Part shown: in pieces, positions 24,139 through 36,217 of the stretch | Position numbering within the stretch: the first letter of the stretch is position 1 | Layout of the letters: every line of letters begins with the position of its first letter | Assembly: GCF_937616625.2 (NCBI RefSeq) | Contig: NC_065570.1 | Span: 25,754,046 to 25,818,045, forward strand | Direction of reading: 5' to 3' | Length of the DNA: 64,000 nt | DNA from: Mercurialis annua | Taxonomy: Eukaryota > Streptophyta > Magnoliopsida > Malpighiales > Euphorbiaceae | Position numbers and translations under genes: made by a program | The notes under the pieces: generated by a model | The model's input: only the letters and a program-made list of their open reading frames with translations | Told to the model about the DNA's origin: nothing | The model's database searches: none

Positions 24139-27100
24139 ATTGCTTAAAATGAGAAACGTTTGGATTTGTTTCGTAAAGTTTTAAAGGTATGGCTTAACTT
24201 GATAAAATGGGGACGTTTGGATTTGTTTTAAAACAAACGTTTGGCTTATATTGCTAAAAAGGTGAAACGCTTGGATTTGTTTCGTAAAGTTTGTAAACGT
24301 TTGGCTTAAATCGCTAAAAAGGCGAAACGTTTGGATTTGTTTTGTAATGTTTGTAAACGTTTGCCTTCATCCGCAAAAAAGGGAAAACGTTTGGATTTGT
24401 TTCGTTACGTTTGTAAACGTTTTGCTTAAATCGATAAAATGAGGAAACGTTTAGATTTATTTCGTAACGTTTGTAAACGTTTGGCTTAAATCTCTAAAAA
24501 GGGGAAACCTTTGGATTTGTTTCGTAACTTTTGTAAACGTTTGGCTTAAATTGCTATAATGGGGAAACGTTTGGAAATGTTTCGTAACGTTTGTAAACAT
24601 TTGGATTTGTTTAGTAACATTTGTAAAGGTTTGGTTTTGTTTCGTAATGTTTATAAACGTTGGGCTTAATTCGCTAAAATGGGGAAACGTTTGGATTTGT
24701 ATCGTAACGTTTGTAAACATTTGGCTTAAATTGCTAAAAAGGTTAAACATTTTGATTTGTTTCTTAACCTTTGTAAACGTTTGGCTTTAGTTGCTAAAAA
24801 GTTGAAACGTTTGGATTTGTTTCTTAACCTTTGTAAACGTTTGGCATAAATCGCTAAAAAGGTGAAATGTTTGGATTTGTTTCGTAGCGTTTGTAAACTT
24901 TTAGCTTAAATTGCTAAAAACGTGAAATGTTTGGATTTGTTTCCTATTGTTTGTAAACGTTCTAAGCCAATCGCTAAAAAGGTAAAATGCTTGGATTTGT
25001 TTCGTAACGTTTGTAAACATTTGGCTTAAATTGCTAAAAAGGTGAAACATTTTGATTTTTTTCTTATCCTTTGTAAACGTTTGGCTTAAATTACGAAAAA
25101 AGGTGAAACATTTGGATTTGTTTCGTAACGTTTGTAAACGTTTGGCTTAAATCGCTAAAAAGGTGAAACGGTTGGATTTGTTTTGTAACGTTTAAAAATG
25201 TTTGGCTTAAATTACTGAAAAGGTGAAATGCTTTGATTTATTTCATAACGTTTTAAACGTTTAGCTTAAATCACTAAAAAGGTGAAATGGTTTTTTTTGT
25301 TCCGTAACGTTTGTAAACGTTTGACATAAATCACTAAAAAGGTGAAATCATTTGGTATAATTTCCAAAGGTTTGGCTTCAATCGCTAATATGGAAAAAAG
25401 TTTGGATTTGTTTGGTAATGTTTGTAAACGTTTGGCTTAAATCGCTAAAAAGGTGTAACGTTTGGATTTGTTTCGTAACGTTTGTAAACGTTTGGCTTAA
25501 ATTGCTCAAAAGGTGAAACGTTTGGATTTTTTTTCGTAACGTTTTAAATGTATGGCTTAAATTGCTAAAATGGGGAAACGTTTGGATTTGTTTCGTAATG
25601 TTTGTAAACTTTTGGCTTAAATCGCTAAAAACGTGAAATGTTTGGATTTGTTTCGTAACGTTTGTAAACGTTTGGCTTCAATCGCTAAAAAGGTTAAACA
25701 TTTTGATTTGTTTTGAAATGTTTGTAAACATTTGGCTTAAATTGCTCAAAAGGTGAAACATTTTGATTGTTTCTTAACCTTTGTAAACGTTGGGCTTAAA
25801 TTTCTAAAAAGGTGAAAGGTTTGGATTTGTTTCATAACATTTGTAAACGTTTGGCTTAAATCGCTGAAAAGGTGAAATATTTGGATTTGTTTCGTAACGT
25901 TTGTAAACTTTTGGCTTAAATTGCTAAAAAAGTGAAATGTTTGGATTTGTTTCGTAACGTTTGCAAACGTTTGGCTTCAATCGCCAAAAAGGTGAAACGT
26001 TTGGATTTGCTTCGTAACGTTTGTAAACGTTTGGCTTCAATCGCGAAAAAGGTGAAACGTTTGGCTTCAATCGCTAGAAAGGGGAAACGTTTAAATTTTT
26101 TTCGTAACGTTTGTAAACATTTGCCATAAATCGCTAAAAAGGTTTGTAAACGCTTGGCTTTAATTGCTAAAAAGGTGAAACGTTTGGATTCGTTTCATAA
26201 CCTTTGTAAACGTTTGGCTTAAATCGCTAGAAAGGTGAATCGTTTGGATTAGTTTTGTAACGTTTGTAAACGTTTGGCTTAAATTGCTAAAAAGGGGAAA
26301 CGCTTGGATTTGTTTTGTAACGTTTGTAAACGTTTGGCTTAAATTGCTAAAAAGGTGAAACATTTGGATTTGTCTCTTAACCTTTGTATATGTTTGGCTT
26401 AAACTGCTAAAAAGGTGAAACGTTTGGATTTGTTTCATAACCTTTGTAAACGTTTGGCTTAAATCGCTAAAAAGGTGAAATGTTTGCAAACGTTAAGTAA
26501 CGTTTGTAAACATTTGGCTTAAATCGCTAAAAAGGTGAAATGTTTGGATTTGTTTCGTAAAGTTTGTAAACGTTTGGCTTAAATTGCTAAAAAGGTGAAA
26601 TATTTTGATTTGTTTCTTAACCTTTGTAAACGTTTGGCTTAAATTGCTAAAAAGGTGAAACGTTTGGATTTGTTTCATAACATTTGTAAATTTTTGGCTT
26701 ATATCGCAAAAAAGGTGAAACATTTGGATTTATTTCGTATTGTAAACGTTTGGCTTAAATTGCTAAAAATGTGAAACGCTTGGATTTTTTTCGTCACGTT
26801 TGTAAACTTTGGCTTAAATTGTTAACGTTTGGCTTAAATTGCTAAAAATGTGAAACGTTTGTAAACTAAAAAGGTGAAACATTTGGATTTGTTTCTTAAC
26901 CTTTGTAAACTTTTGGCGTAAATCACTAAAAAGATGAAACGTTTGGATTTGTTTCTTAACGTTTGTAACGTTTGGTTTAAATTGCTAAAAAGGTGAAACG
27001 CTCGGATTTGTTTCGTAACGTTTGTAAATGTTTGGCTTAAACTACTAAAAAGGTGAAACATTTGGATTTGTTTCTTAACCTTTGTAAACGTTTGGCTTAA

Positions 27101-30100
27101 ATTGCTAAAAAGGTGAAACGTTTGGATTTGTTTCATAACCTTTGTAAACGTATGGCTTAAATCGCTAAAAAGGTGAAATGTTTGCAAACGTTATGTAATG
27201 TTCGTAAACTTTTGGCTTAAATCGCTAAAAAGGATAAATGTTTGGATTTGTTTCATAACGTTTGTAAACGTTTGGCTTCAATCGCAAAAAAGGTGAAACG
27301 TTTGGATTTGTTTCGTAACGTTTGTAAACGTTTGGCATAAATCGCTAATAAGGTTTGTAAACGTTTGGCTTTAATTGCTAAAAAGGTGAAACGTTTGGAT
27401 TTGTTTCATAACCTTTGTAAACGTTTGGCATAAATCGCTAAAAAGGTGAAACGTTTGGATTTGTTTCGGAACGTTTGTAAAGGTTTGGCTTAAATTGCTA
27501 AAAAGGTGAAACGTTTGGATTTGTTTCATAACCTTTGTAAACGTATGGCTTAAATCGCTAAAAAGTTGAAATGTTTGCAAACGTTATGTAATGTTCGTAA
27601 ACTTTTGGCTTAAATCGCTAAAAAGGTGAAATGTTTGGATTTGTTTCATAACGTTTCTAAACGTTTGGCTTCAATCGCAAAAAAGGTGAAACATTTGGAT
27701 TTGTTTCGTAACGTTTGTAAACGTTTGGCATAAATCGCTAATAAGGTTTGTTAACGTTTGGCTTTAAATGCTAAAAAGGTGAAACGTTTGGATTTGTTTC
27801 ATAACCTTTGTAAACGTTTGGCATAAATCGCTAAAAAGGTGAAACGTTTGGATTTGTTTCGGAACGTTTGTAAAGGTTTGGCTTAAATTGCTAAAAAGGT
27901 GAAACGCTTGGTTTTGTTTCATAACGTTTGCAATGGTTTGGCTTAAATCGCAAAAAATGTGAAACGTTTGGAATTATTTCGTAACGTTTTAAACGTTTGG
28001 TTTTGTTTCGTAACGTTTGTAAACGTTTGGCTTAAATCGCTAAAAAGGTGAAACATTTCGATTTATTTCGTAACGTTGGTAATTGTTTGGCTTAAATCGC
28101 TATAAAGGCGAAACATTTGGATTTGTTTCGTAACGTTTGTAAACGTTTGACTTAAATCGCTAAAAAGGGGAAACGTTTGGATTTGTTTCGTAACTTTTGT
28201 AAACGTTTGGCTTAAATCGCTAAAAAGGTGAAACGTTTGGATTTGTTTTGTATCGTTTGTAAACGTTTGGCTTCAATCGCTAAAAAGGGGAAACGTTTGA
28301 ATTTTTTTGGTAACGTTTGTAAACGTTTGGCATAAATCGCTAAAAAGGTTTTTAATCGTTTGGCCTTAATTGCTAAAAAGGGTAAACGTTTGGATATGTT
28401 TTATAACCTTTGTAAACGTTTGGCTTAAATCGCTAAAAAGGTAAATTGTCTAGATTTGTTTCGTAACATTTATAAACTTTTGGCTTAAATCGCTAGAAAG
28501 GTGAAACGTTTGGATTTGTTTCCTAACGTTTTTAAACGTTTGGCTTCAATCGCTAAAAAGGGGAAACGTTTGGATTTATTTCATAAAGTTTGTAAATGTT
28601 TGGCATAAATCGCTAAAAAGGTGAAATGTTTGGATTTGTTTCGTAAAGTTTTAAACGTTTGGCTTAAATCGCTACAATGGGGAATCGTTTGGATTTGTTT
28701 CGCCACGTTTGTAAATGTTTGGCTTAAATTGATAATAATGTGAAATGCTTGGTTTTGTTTCGTAACGTTTGTAAACGTTCGGCTTAAATCGCTAAAAAGG
28801 TGTAACATTTGGATTTGTTTCGTAACGTTTGTAAACGTTTGGCTTAAATTGCTCAAAAGGTGAAACGTTTGGATTTTTTTTCGTAACGTTTTAAATGTGT
28901 GGCTTAAATTGCTAAAATGGGGAAACGTTTGGATTTGTTTTGTAATGTTTGTAAACTTTTGGCTTAAATCGCTAAAAACGTGAAATGTTTGGATTTGTTT
29001 CGTAACGTTTGTAAACGTTTGGCTTCAATCGCTAAAAAGGTTAAATATTTTGATTTGTTTCGAAACGTTTGTAAACATTTGGCTTAAATTGCTCAAAAGG
29101 TGAAACATTTTGATTGTTTCTTAACCTTTGTAAACGTTTTGCTTAAATTTCTAAACAGGTGAAACGTTTGGATTTGTTTCATAACGTTTGTAAACGTTTG
29201 GCTTCAATCGCAAAAAAGGTGAAACGTTTGGATTTGTTTCGTAACGTTTGTAAACGTTTGGCATAAATCGCTAATAAGGTTTGTAGACGTTTGGCTTTAA
29301 TTGCTAAAAAGGTGAAACCTTTGGATTTGTTTCATAACCTTTGTAAACGTTTGGTATAAATCGCTAAAAAGGTGAAACGTTTGGATTTGTTTCGGAACGT
29401 TTGTAAAGGTTTGGCTTAAATTGCTAAAAAGGTGAAACGCTTGGTTTTGTTTCATAATGTTTGCAATGGTTTGGCTTAAATCGCAAAAAATGTGAAACGT
29501 TTGGATTTGTTTCATAACGTTTTAAACGTTTGGTTTTGTTTCGCAACGTTTGTAAATGTTTGGCTTAAATCGCTAAAAAGGTGAAACATTTCGATTTATT
29601 TCGTAACGTTGGTAATTGTTTGGCTTAAATCGCTAAATAGGTGAAACGTTTGGATTTGTTTTGTATCGTTTATAAACGTTTGGCTTCAATCGCTAAATAG
29701 GGGAAACGTTTGAATTTTTTTGGTAACGTTTGTAAACGTTTGGCATAAATCGCTAAAAAGGTTTATAATCGTTTGGCTTTAATTGCTAAAAAGGGTAAAC
29801 GTTTGGATATGTTTAATAACCTTTGCAAACGTTTGGCTTAAATCGCTAAAAAGGTAAATTGTTTGGATTTGTTTCGTAACATTTGTAAACTTTTGGCTTA
29901 AATCGCTAGAAAGGTGAAACGTTTGGATTTGTTTCCTAACGTTTTTAAATGTTTGGCTTCAATCGCTAAAAAGGTGAAACGTTTGGATTTATTTCATAAC
30001 GTTTGTAAATGTTTGGCATAAATCGCTAAAAAGGTGAAATGTTTGGATTTGTTTCGTAAAGTTTTAAACGTTTGGCTTAAATCGCTACAATGGGGAATCG

Positions 30101-32612
30101 TTTGGATTTGTTTCGCCACGTTTGTAAACGTTTGCTTAAATTGCTAATAATGTGAAATGCTTGGTTTTGTTTCGTAACGTTTGTAAACGTTCGGCTTAAA
30201 TCGCTAAAAAGGTGAAACGTTTAGATTTCTTTCGTAACGTTTGTAAACGTTTGGCTTAAATTGCTAATAAGGCGAAACGCATGGATTTGTTTCGTAGCGT
30301 TTATAAACGTTTGGCTTAAATTACTAAAAAGGTGCAACGCTTGGATTTGTTTCGGAACGTTTGTAAACGTTTAGCTTAAATTGCTAAAAAGGTGAAACGC
30401 TTGGTTTTGTTTCGTAGCGTTTGTAAACGTTTTGTTTTGTTTCGTAACGTTTGTAAACGTTTGGCTTAATTCGCTAAAAAGGTGAAACATTTGGATTTGT
30501 TTCGTAACGTTTGTAAACACTTGGCTTAAATTGCTAAAAAGGTGAAACGTTTGGATTTGTTTCGTATCGTTTGTAAACGTTTGGCTTAAATAGCTAAAAA
30601 GGTGAAACGTTTGGATTTGTTTCATAACTTTTGTAAACGTTTGGCTTAAATTGCTAAAAAGGTGAAACATTTTGATGTGTTTCGTAACGTTTAAAAACGT
30701 TTGGCTTAAATTGCTAAAAAGGAGAAACGTTTGGATTTGTTTTGTAACGTTTGTAAACGTTTGGCTTAAATCGCTAAAAAGGGGAAATGTTTAGATTTGT
30801 TTCGTAGCGTTTATAAACGTTTGACTTAAATCGCTAAAAAGGTGAAACTTTTGGATTTGTTTTGTACCGTTTGTAAATGTTTGGCTTATATCGCTTAAAA
30901 GGTGAAACGTTTGGATTTGTTTCGTACCGTTTGTAAAGGTTTGGCTTAAATTGCTCAAAAGGTTAAACACTTTGATTTGTTTTGGAACGTTTGTAAATGT
31001 TTGGCTTAAGTTGCTAAAATGGTGAAACGCTTGGATTTGTTTCGTAACATTTGTAAACGTGTGGCTTAGATTGCTAAAAAGGTTAAATGTTTGGTTTTGT
31101 TTCATAACGTTTGTAAAGGTTTGGATTAAATCGCTAAATGGTGAAACGTTTGGATTTTTTTCGTAACTTTTTAAACGTTTGGTTTTGTTTCTTTACGTTT
31201 GTTAATGTTTGGCTTAAATCGCTAAAAAGAGGAAACGTTTTGATTTGTTTCGTAACGTTTATAAACATTTGGCTTAAATTGAAAGAAAGATGAAACGCTT
31301 GGATTTGTTTCGTAACGTTTGTAAACGTTTGGCTTAAATTGCTAAAAAGGTGAAACATTTGGATTTGTTTCATAACCTTTGTAAACGTTTGGCTTAAACT
31401 GCTAAAAAGGTAAAACGCTAGGATTTGTTTCGGAGCGTTTATAAACGTTAGGCTTAAATTGCTAAAAAGGTGAAACTTTTGGATTTATTTCGTACCATTT
31501 GTAAACGGTTGGCTCAAATAGCTAAAAAGGTGAAACATTTGGTTTTGTTTCGTAACGTTTTGGTTAAATTGCGAAAAAGGTGAAACGCTTGGATTTGTTT
31601 CATAACGTTTATAAACGTTTAGCCTAAATTGCTAAAAAGGTGAAACGATTGAATTTGGTTTGTTACGTTTGTAAACGTTTGGCTTATATTGCTAAAAAGG
31701 TGAAACGCTTGGTTTTCTTTCGTAACGTTTGTAAACGTTTGGCTTAAATTGCTAAAAATGTGAAACGTTTGGATTTGTTTCGTAACGTATGTAAACGTTT
31801 GGCTTCAATCGCAAAAAAGGTGAAATGTTTGGATTTGTTTCGTAACGTTTGTAAACATTTGGCTTAAATCGCTATAAAGGTGAAACGTTTGGATTTGTTT
31901 CGTAACGTTTGTAAACGTTTGGCTAAAATCGCTATATAAGTGAAACATTTGGTTTTGTTTCGTAACCTTTGTAAACGTTCCGCTAAAATCGCTAAATAGG
32001 TGATACGTTTGGTTTTGTTTCAAAGCGTTTGTAAACGTTCCGCTTTAATTGCTAAAAAAGTGAAACGTTTGGATTTGTTTAATAGCGTTTGTAAACGTTT
32101 GGCTTAAATTGCTAAAAAGGTGAAACGCTTGAATTTGTTTCTAAACGTTTATAAACGTTTGGCTTAAATTGCTAAAAAGGTGAAACTCTTGGATTTGTTT
32201 CGTAACGTTTGTAAACGTTTGGATTCAATTGCTAAAAAGGTGAAACGCTTGGATTTGTTTCGTACATTTTGAATGTTTGGCTTAGATTGCTAAAAAAGGT
32301 GAAACATTTAGATTTGTTTCATAACCTTTGTGAACGTTTGGCTTAAATCACTAAAAAGGGGAAACGTTTGGATTTTTTTCGTAACTTTTGTAAACATTTG
32401 GCTTAAATTGCTAAAAAGGTGAAACGTTAGGATTTGTTTAGTAAAGTTTGTAAACGTTTGGCTTCAATTGCTAATAAGTTGAAACGCTTGGATTAGTTTC
32501 GTAACGTTTGGCTTACATTGCTAAAATGGGAAAAGTTTGGATTTGTTTCGTAGCGTTTGTAAACGTTTGGCTTAAATCGCTAAAAAGGTGAAACGTTTGG
32601 CAAAATCGCTAA
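24139..32612 (+). repeat. 60-bp satellite array, forward orientation (continues after Element 1)
   Basis: This is the same monomer in the same orientation as 1-12909. From 24139 to about 27175 it is the rest of HOR copy C: 24457-24750 matches 7076-7369, 25932-26129 matches 8550-8747, and 26160-26489 matches 8778-9107. After about 27175 the monomer order no longer follows the 6.15-kb HOR. From about 30200 to 32612 monomers are more varied and no clear long repeat was found. No gene is supported. Confidence 0.95.
27175..30200 (+). repeat. Second HOR class with shorter periods
   Basis: Two nested periods are visible. A run of variant monomers at 27181 recurs at 27573 (offset 392). The run from about 27760 recurs about 1.5 kb later: the monomers at 27906 and 29438 match (offset 1532), and GCTACAATGG at 28671 and 30084 (offset 1413). 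The change of about 119 bp between offsets equals two monomers lost from the second copy. Confidence 0.7.
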
Positions 32613-32620
32613 TCGTTTAC
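32600..32620. other. Satellite orientation-switch junction
   Basis: Up to GGCAAAATCGCTAA (32599-32612) the monomer reads forward; from TCGTTTACAAACG (32613 on) it reads as the reverse complement and stays so to 62810. The last forward piece is a shortened monomer, joined at the AAACGTTTGG word shared by the two halves. The flanking HORs do not look like mirror images, so this seems a junction of two arrays or an inversion breakpoint rather than a simple palindrome. Confidence 0.9.
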
Positions 32621-32883
32621 AAACGTTACGAAACAAAACCAAACGTTTAAAACGTTACGAAACAAAACCAAATGTTTCACATTTTTAGCGATTTAAGCCA
32701 AACCTATACAAACGTTAAGAAACAAAACCAATCGTTTCACCTTTTTAGCAATTTAAGCCAAACGTTTACAAAAGTTACGAAACAAATCCAAGTGTTTCAA
32801 CTTTTTAGCAATTTAAGCCAAACGTTTATAACCGTTCCGAAACAAATCCAAGCGTTTCACCTTTTTAGTAATTTAACCAAACG

Positions 32884-35800
32884 TTTGCAAACGTTACAAA
32901 ACAAATTCAAGCGTTTCACCTTTATAGGAATTTAAGCCAAACGTTTACAAACGTTATGAAATAAATCCAAACGTTTCACCTTTTTAGCGATTTAAGCCCA
33001 ACGTTTACAATCGTTACGGAACAAATCCAAACGTTTCGCCTTTTTAGCAATTTAAGCCAAACGTTTAAAAACGTTACGAAACAAATCCAAATGTTTCCCC
33101 ATTTTAGCGATTTAAACCAAACGTTTAAAACATTACGAAACAAATCTAACCGTTTCACCTTTTTAGCGATTTATACCTAACGTTTACAAACGTTACGAAA
33201 CAAATCCAATCGTTTCACCTTTTTAGCGATTGAAGCCAAACATTTACAAATGTAACGAAACAAATCCAAGCGTTTCACCTTTTTAGCAATTTAAGCCAAA
33301 CTTTAACAAATGTTACGAAACAAATACAAGCGTTTCACCTTTTTAGCAATTTAAGCCAAACATTAACAAATGTTACAAAACAAATACAAGCGTTTCACCT
33401 TTTTAGCAATTTAAGCCAAACGTTAACAAACGTTACGAAACAAATACAAGCGTTTCACCTTTTCAGCAATTTAAGCCATACGTTTCCAAATGTTACGAAA
33501 CAAATCCAAACATTTCACCTTTTTAACGTTTTAAGCCAAACGTTTACAAACAGTACGAAACAAATCCAAATGTTTCACCTTTTTTGCGATTTAAGCCAAA
33601 CGTTTACAAACGGTACGAAACAAATCCAAATGTTTCACCTTTTTAGCGTTTTAAGCCAACCGTTTACAAACGCTACGCAATAAATCCAAGTGTTTCACCT
33701 TTTTATCAATTTAAGCCAAACGTTACGAAAAAAATCCAGATGTTTCCTCTTTTTAGAAATTTAAGCCAAACGTTTGCAAAGGTTATGAAACAAATCCAAA
33801 CATTTCACCTTTTTAGCAATTTAAGCAAAACGTTTACAAACGTGACGAAACAAATTCAAATGTTTCCCCATTTTAGCGATTTCAGCCAAACGTTTAAAAC
33901 ATTACATAACAAATCCAAATGTTTCACCTTGTTAGCGATTTAAGCCAAGCGTTTATAAACGTTTCTAAACAAATCCAAACTTTTCACCTTTTTAGCGATT
34001 GAAGCCAAACGTTTGCAAATGTTACGAAACAAATCCAAACATTTCAAATTTTTAGCAATTTATGCCAAACGTTTTCAAACGTTACGAAACAAAACCAAGC
34101 ATTTCACCTTTTTTGCAATTTAAGCCAAGCATTTACAAACGTAATGAAACTAATCCAAGCGTTTCACCTTTTCAGCAATTTATGCCATACGTTTACAAAC
34201 GTTACGAAACAAATCCAAGTATTTCACTTTTTTAGCAATTTAAGCCAAACGTTTACGAACGTTACGAAAACAATCCAAACGTTTTACCTTTTTAGCAATC
34301 TTAGACAAATGTTTACAAACGGTACGAAACAAATCAAAACGTTTCACCTTTTTAGTGATTTAGGTCAAACTTTTATAAACGCTACGAAACAAATCCAAAC
34401 GTTTCAGCTTTTTAGCAATTTAAGTCAAACGTTTACAAATGTTACAAAACAAATCCAAGTGTTTCAACTTTTTAGCAATTTAAGCCAAACGTTTATAACC
34501 GTTCTGAAACAAATCCAAGCGTTTCACCTTTTTAGTAATTTAACCAAACGTTTGCAAACGTTACAAAACAAATTCAAGCGTTTCACGTTTATAGGAATTT
34601 AAGCCAAACGTTTACAAACGTTATGAAACAAATCCAAACGTTTCACCTTTTTAGCGATTTAAGCCCAACGTTTACAATCGCTACGGAACAAATCCAAACG
34701 TTTCGCCTTTTTAGCAATTTAAGCCAAACGTTTAAAAACGTTACGAAACAAATCCAAATGTTTCCCCATTTTAGCAATTTAAACCAAACGTTTAAAACGT
34801 TACGAAACAAATCTAACCGTTTCACCTTTTTAGCGATTTATACCTAACGTTTACAAACGTTACGAAACAAATCCAATCGTTTCACCTTTTTAGCGATTGA
34901 AGCCAAACATTTACAAATGTAACGAAACAAATCCAAGCGTTTCACCTTTTTAGCAATTTAAGCCAAACTTTAACAAATGTTACGAAACAAATACAAGCAT
35001 TTCACCTTTTTAGCAATTTAAGCCAAACGTTAACAAATGTTACGAAACAAATACAAGCGTTTCACCTTTTTAGCAATTTAAGCCAAACGTTAACAAATGT
35101 TACGAAACAAATACAAGCGTTTCACCTTTTCAGCAATTTAAGCCATACGTTTCCAAATGTTACGAAACAAATCCAAACATTTCACCTTTTTAACGTTTTA
35201 AGCCAAACGTTTACAAACAGTACGAAACAAATCCAAATGTTTCACCTTTTTTGCGATTTAAGCCAAACGTTTACAAACGGTACGAAACAAATCCAAATGT
35301 TTCACCTTTTTAGCAATTTAAGCCAACCGTTTACAAACGCTACGAAATAAGTCCAAGTGTTTCACCTTTTTAGCAATTTAAGCCAAACGTTAACAAACGT
35401 TACGAAAAAAATCCAAATGTTTCCTCTTTTTAGCAATTTAAGCCAAACGTTTACAAAGGTTATGAAACAAATCCAAATATTTCACCTTTTTAGCAATTTA
35501 AGCCAAACGATTACAAACGTGACGAAACAAATTCAAACGTTTCCCTATTTTAGCGATTTCAGCCAAACGTTTAAAACGTTACAAAACAAATCCAAACGTT
35601 TCACCTTTTTAGCGATTTAAGCCAAGCGTTTATAAACGTTTCTAAACAAATCCAAATGTTTCACCTTTTTAACGATTGAAGCCAAACGTTTGCAAATGTT
35701 ACGAAAGAAATCCAAACGTTTCAAATTTTTAGCAATTTAAGCCAAACGTTTTCAAACGTTACGAAACAAAACCAAGCGTTTCACCTTTTTTGCAATTTAA

Positions 35801-36217
35801 GCCAAGCGTTTACAAACGTAACGAAACTAATCCAAGCGTTTCACCTTTTCAGCAATTTAAGCCATACGTTTACAAACGTTACGAAACAAATCCAAGTATT
35901 TCACTTTTTTAGCAATTTAAGCCAAACGTTTACAAACGTTACGAAACAAATCCAAACGTTTTACCTTTTTAGAAATCTAAGACAAACGTTTACAAACGGT
36001 ACGAAACAAATCAAAACGTTTCACCTTTTTAGCGATTTAGGCCAAACTTTTATAAACGCTACGAAACAAATCCAAACGTTTCACCTTTTTAGCAATTTAA
36101 GTCAAACGTTTACAAATGGTACAAAACAAATCCAAGCGTTTCTCCTTTTTAGCAATTTAAGCCAAACGTTTAGAAAGGATACGAAAAAAATAAAAATGTT
36201 TCACCTTTTTGGCGATT
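32884..36217 (-). repeat. Tandem pair of about 1.67-kb HOR units
   Basis: TTTGCAAACGTTACAAAACA at 32884 recurs at 34551 (offset 1667), and the neighbouring marker TTTATAGGAATTTAAGCC recurs too. Further in, 33740-33943 corresponds to sequence ending at 35620 (offset about 1677). The outer limits are approximate. Confidence 0.7.
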
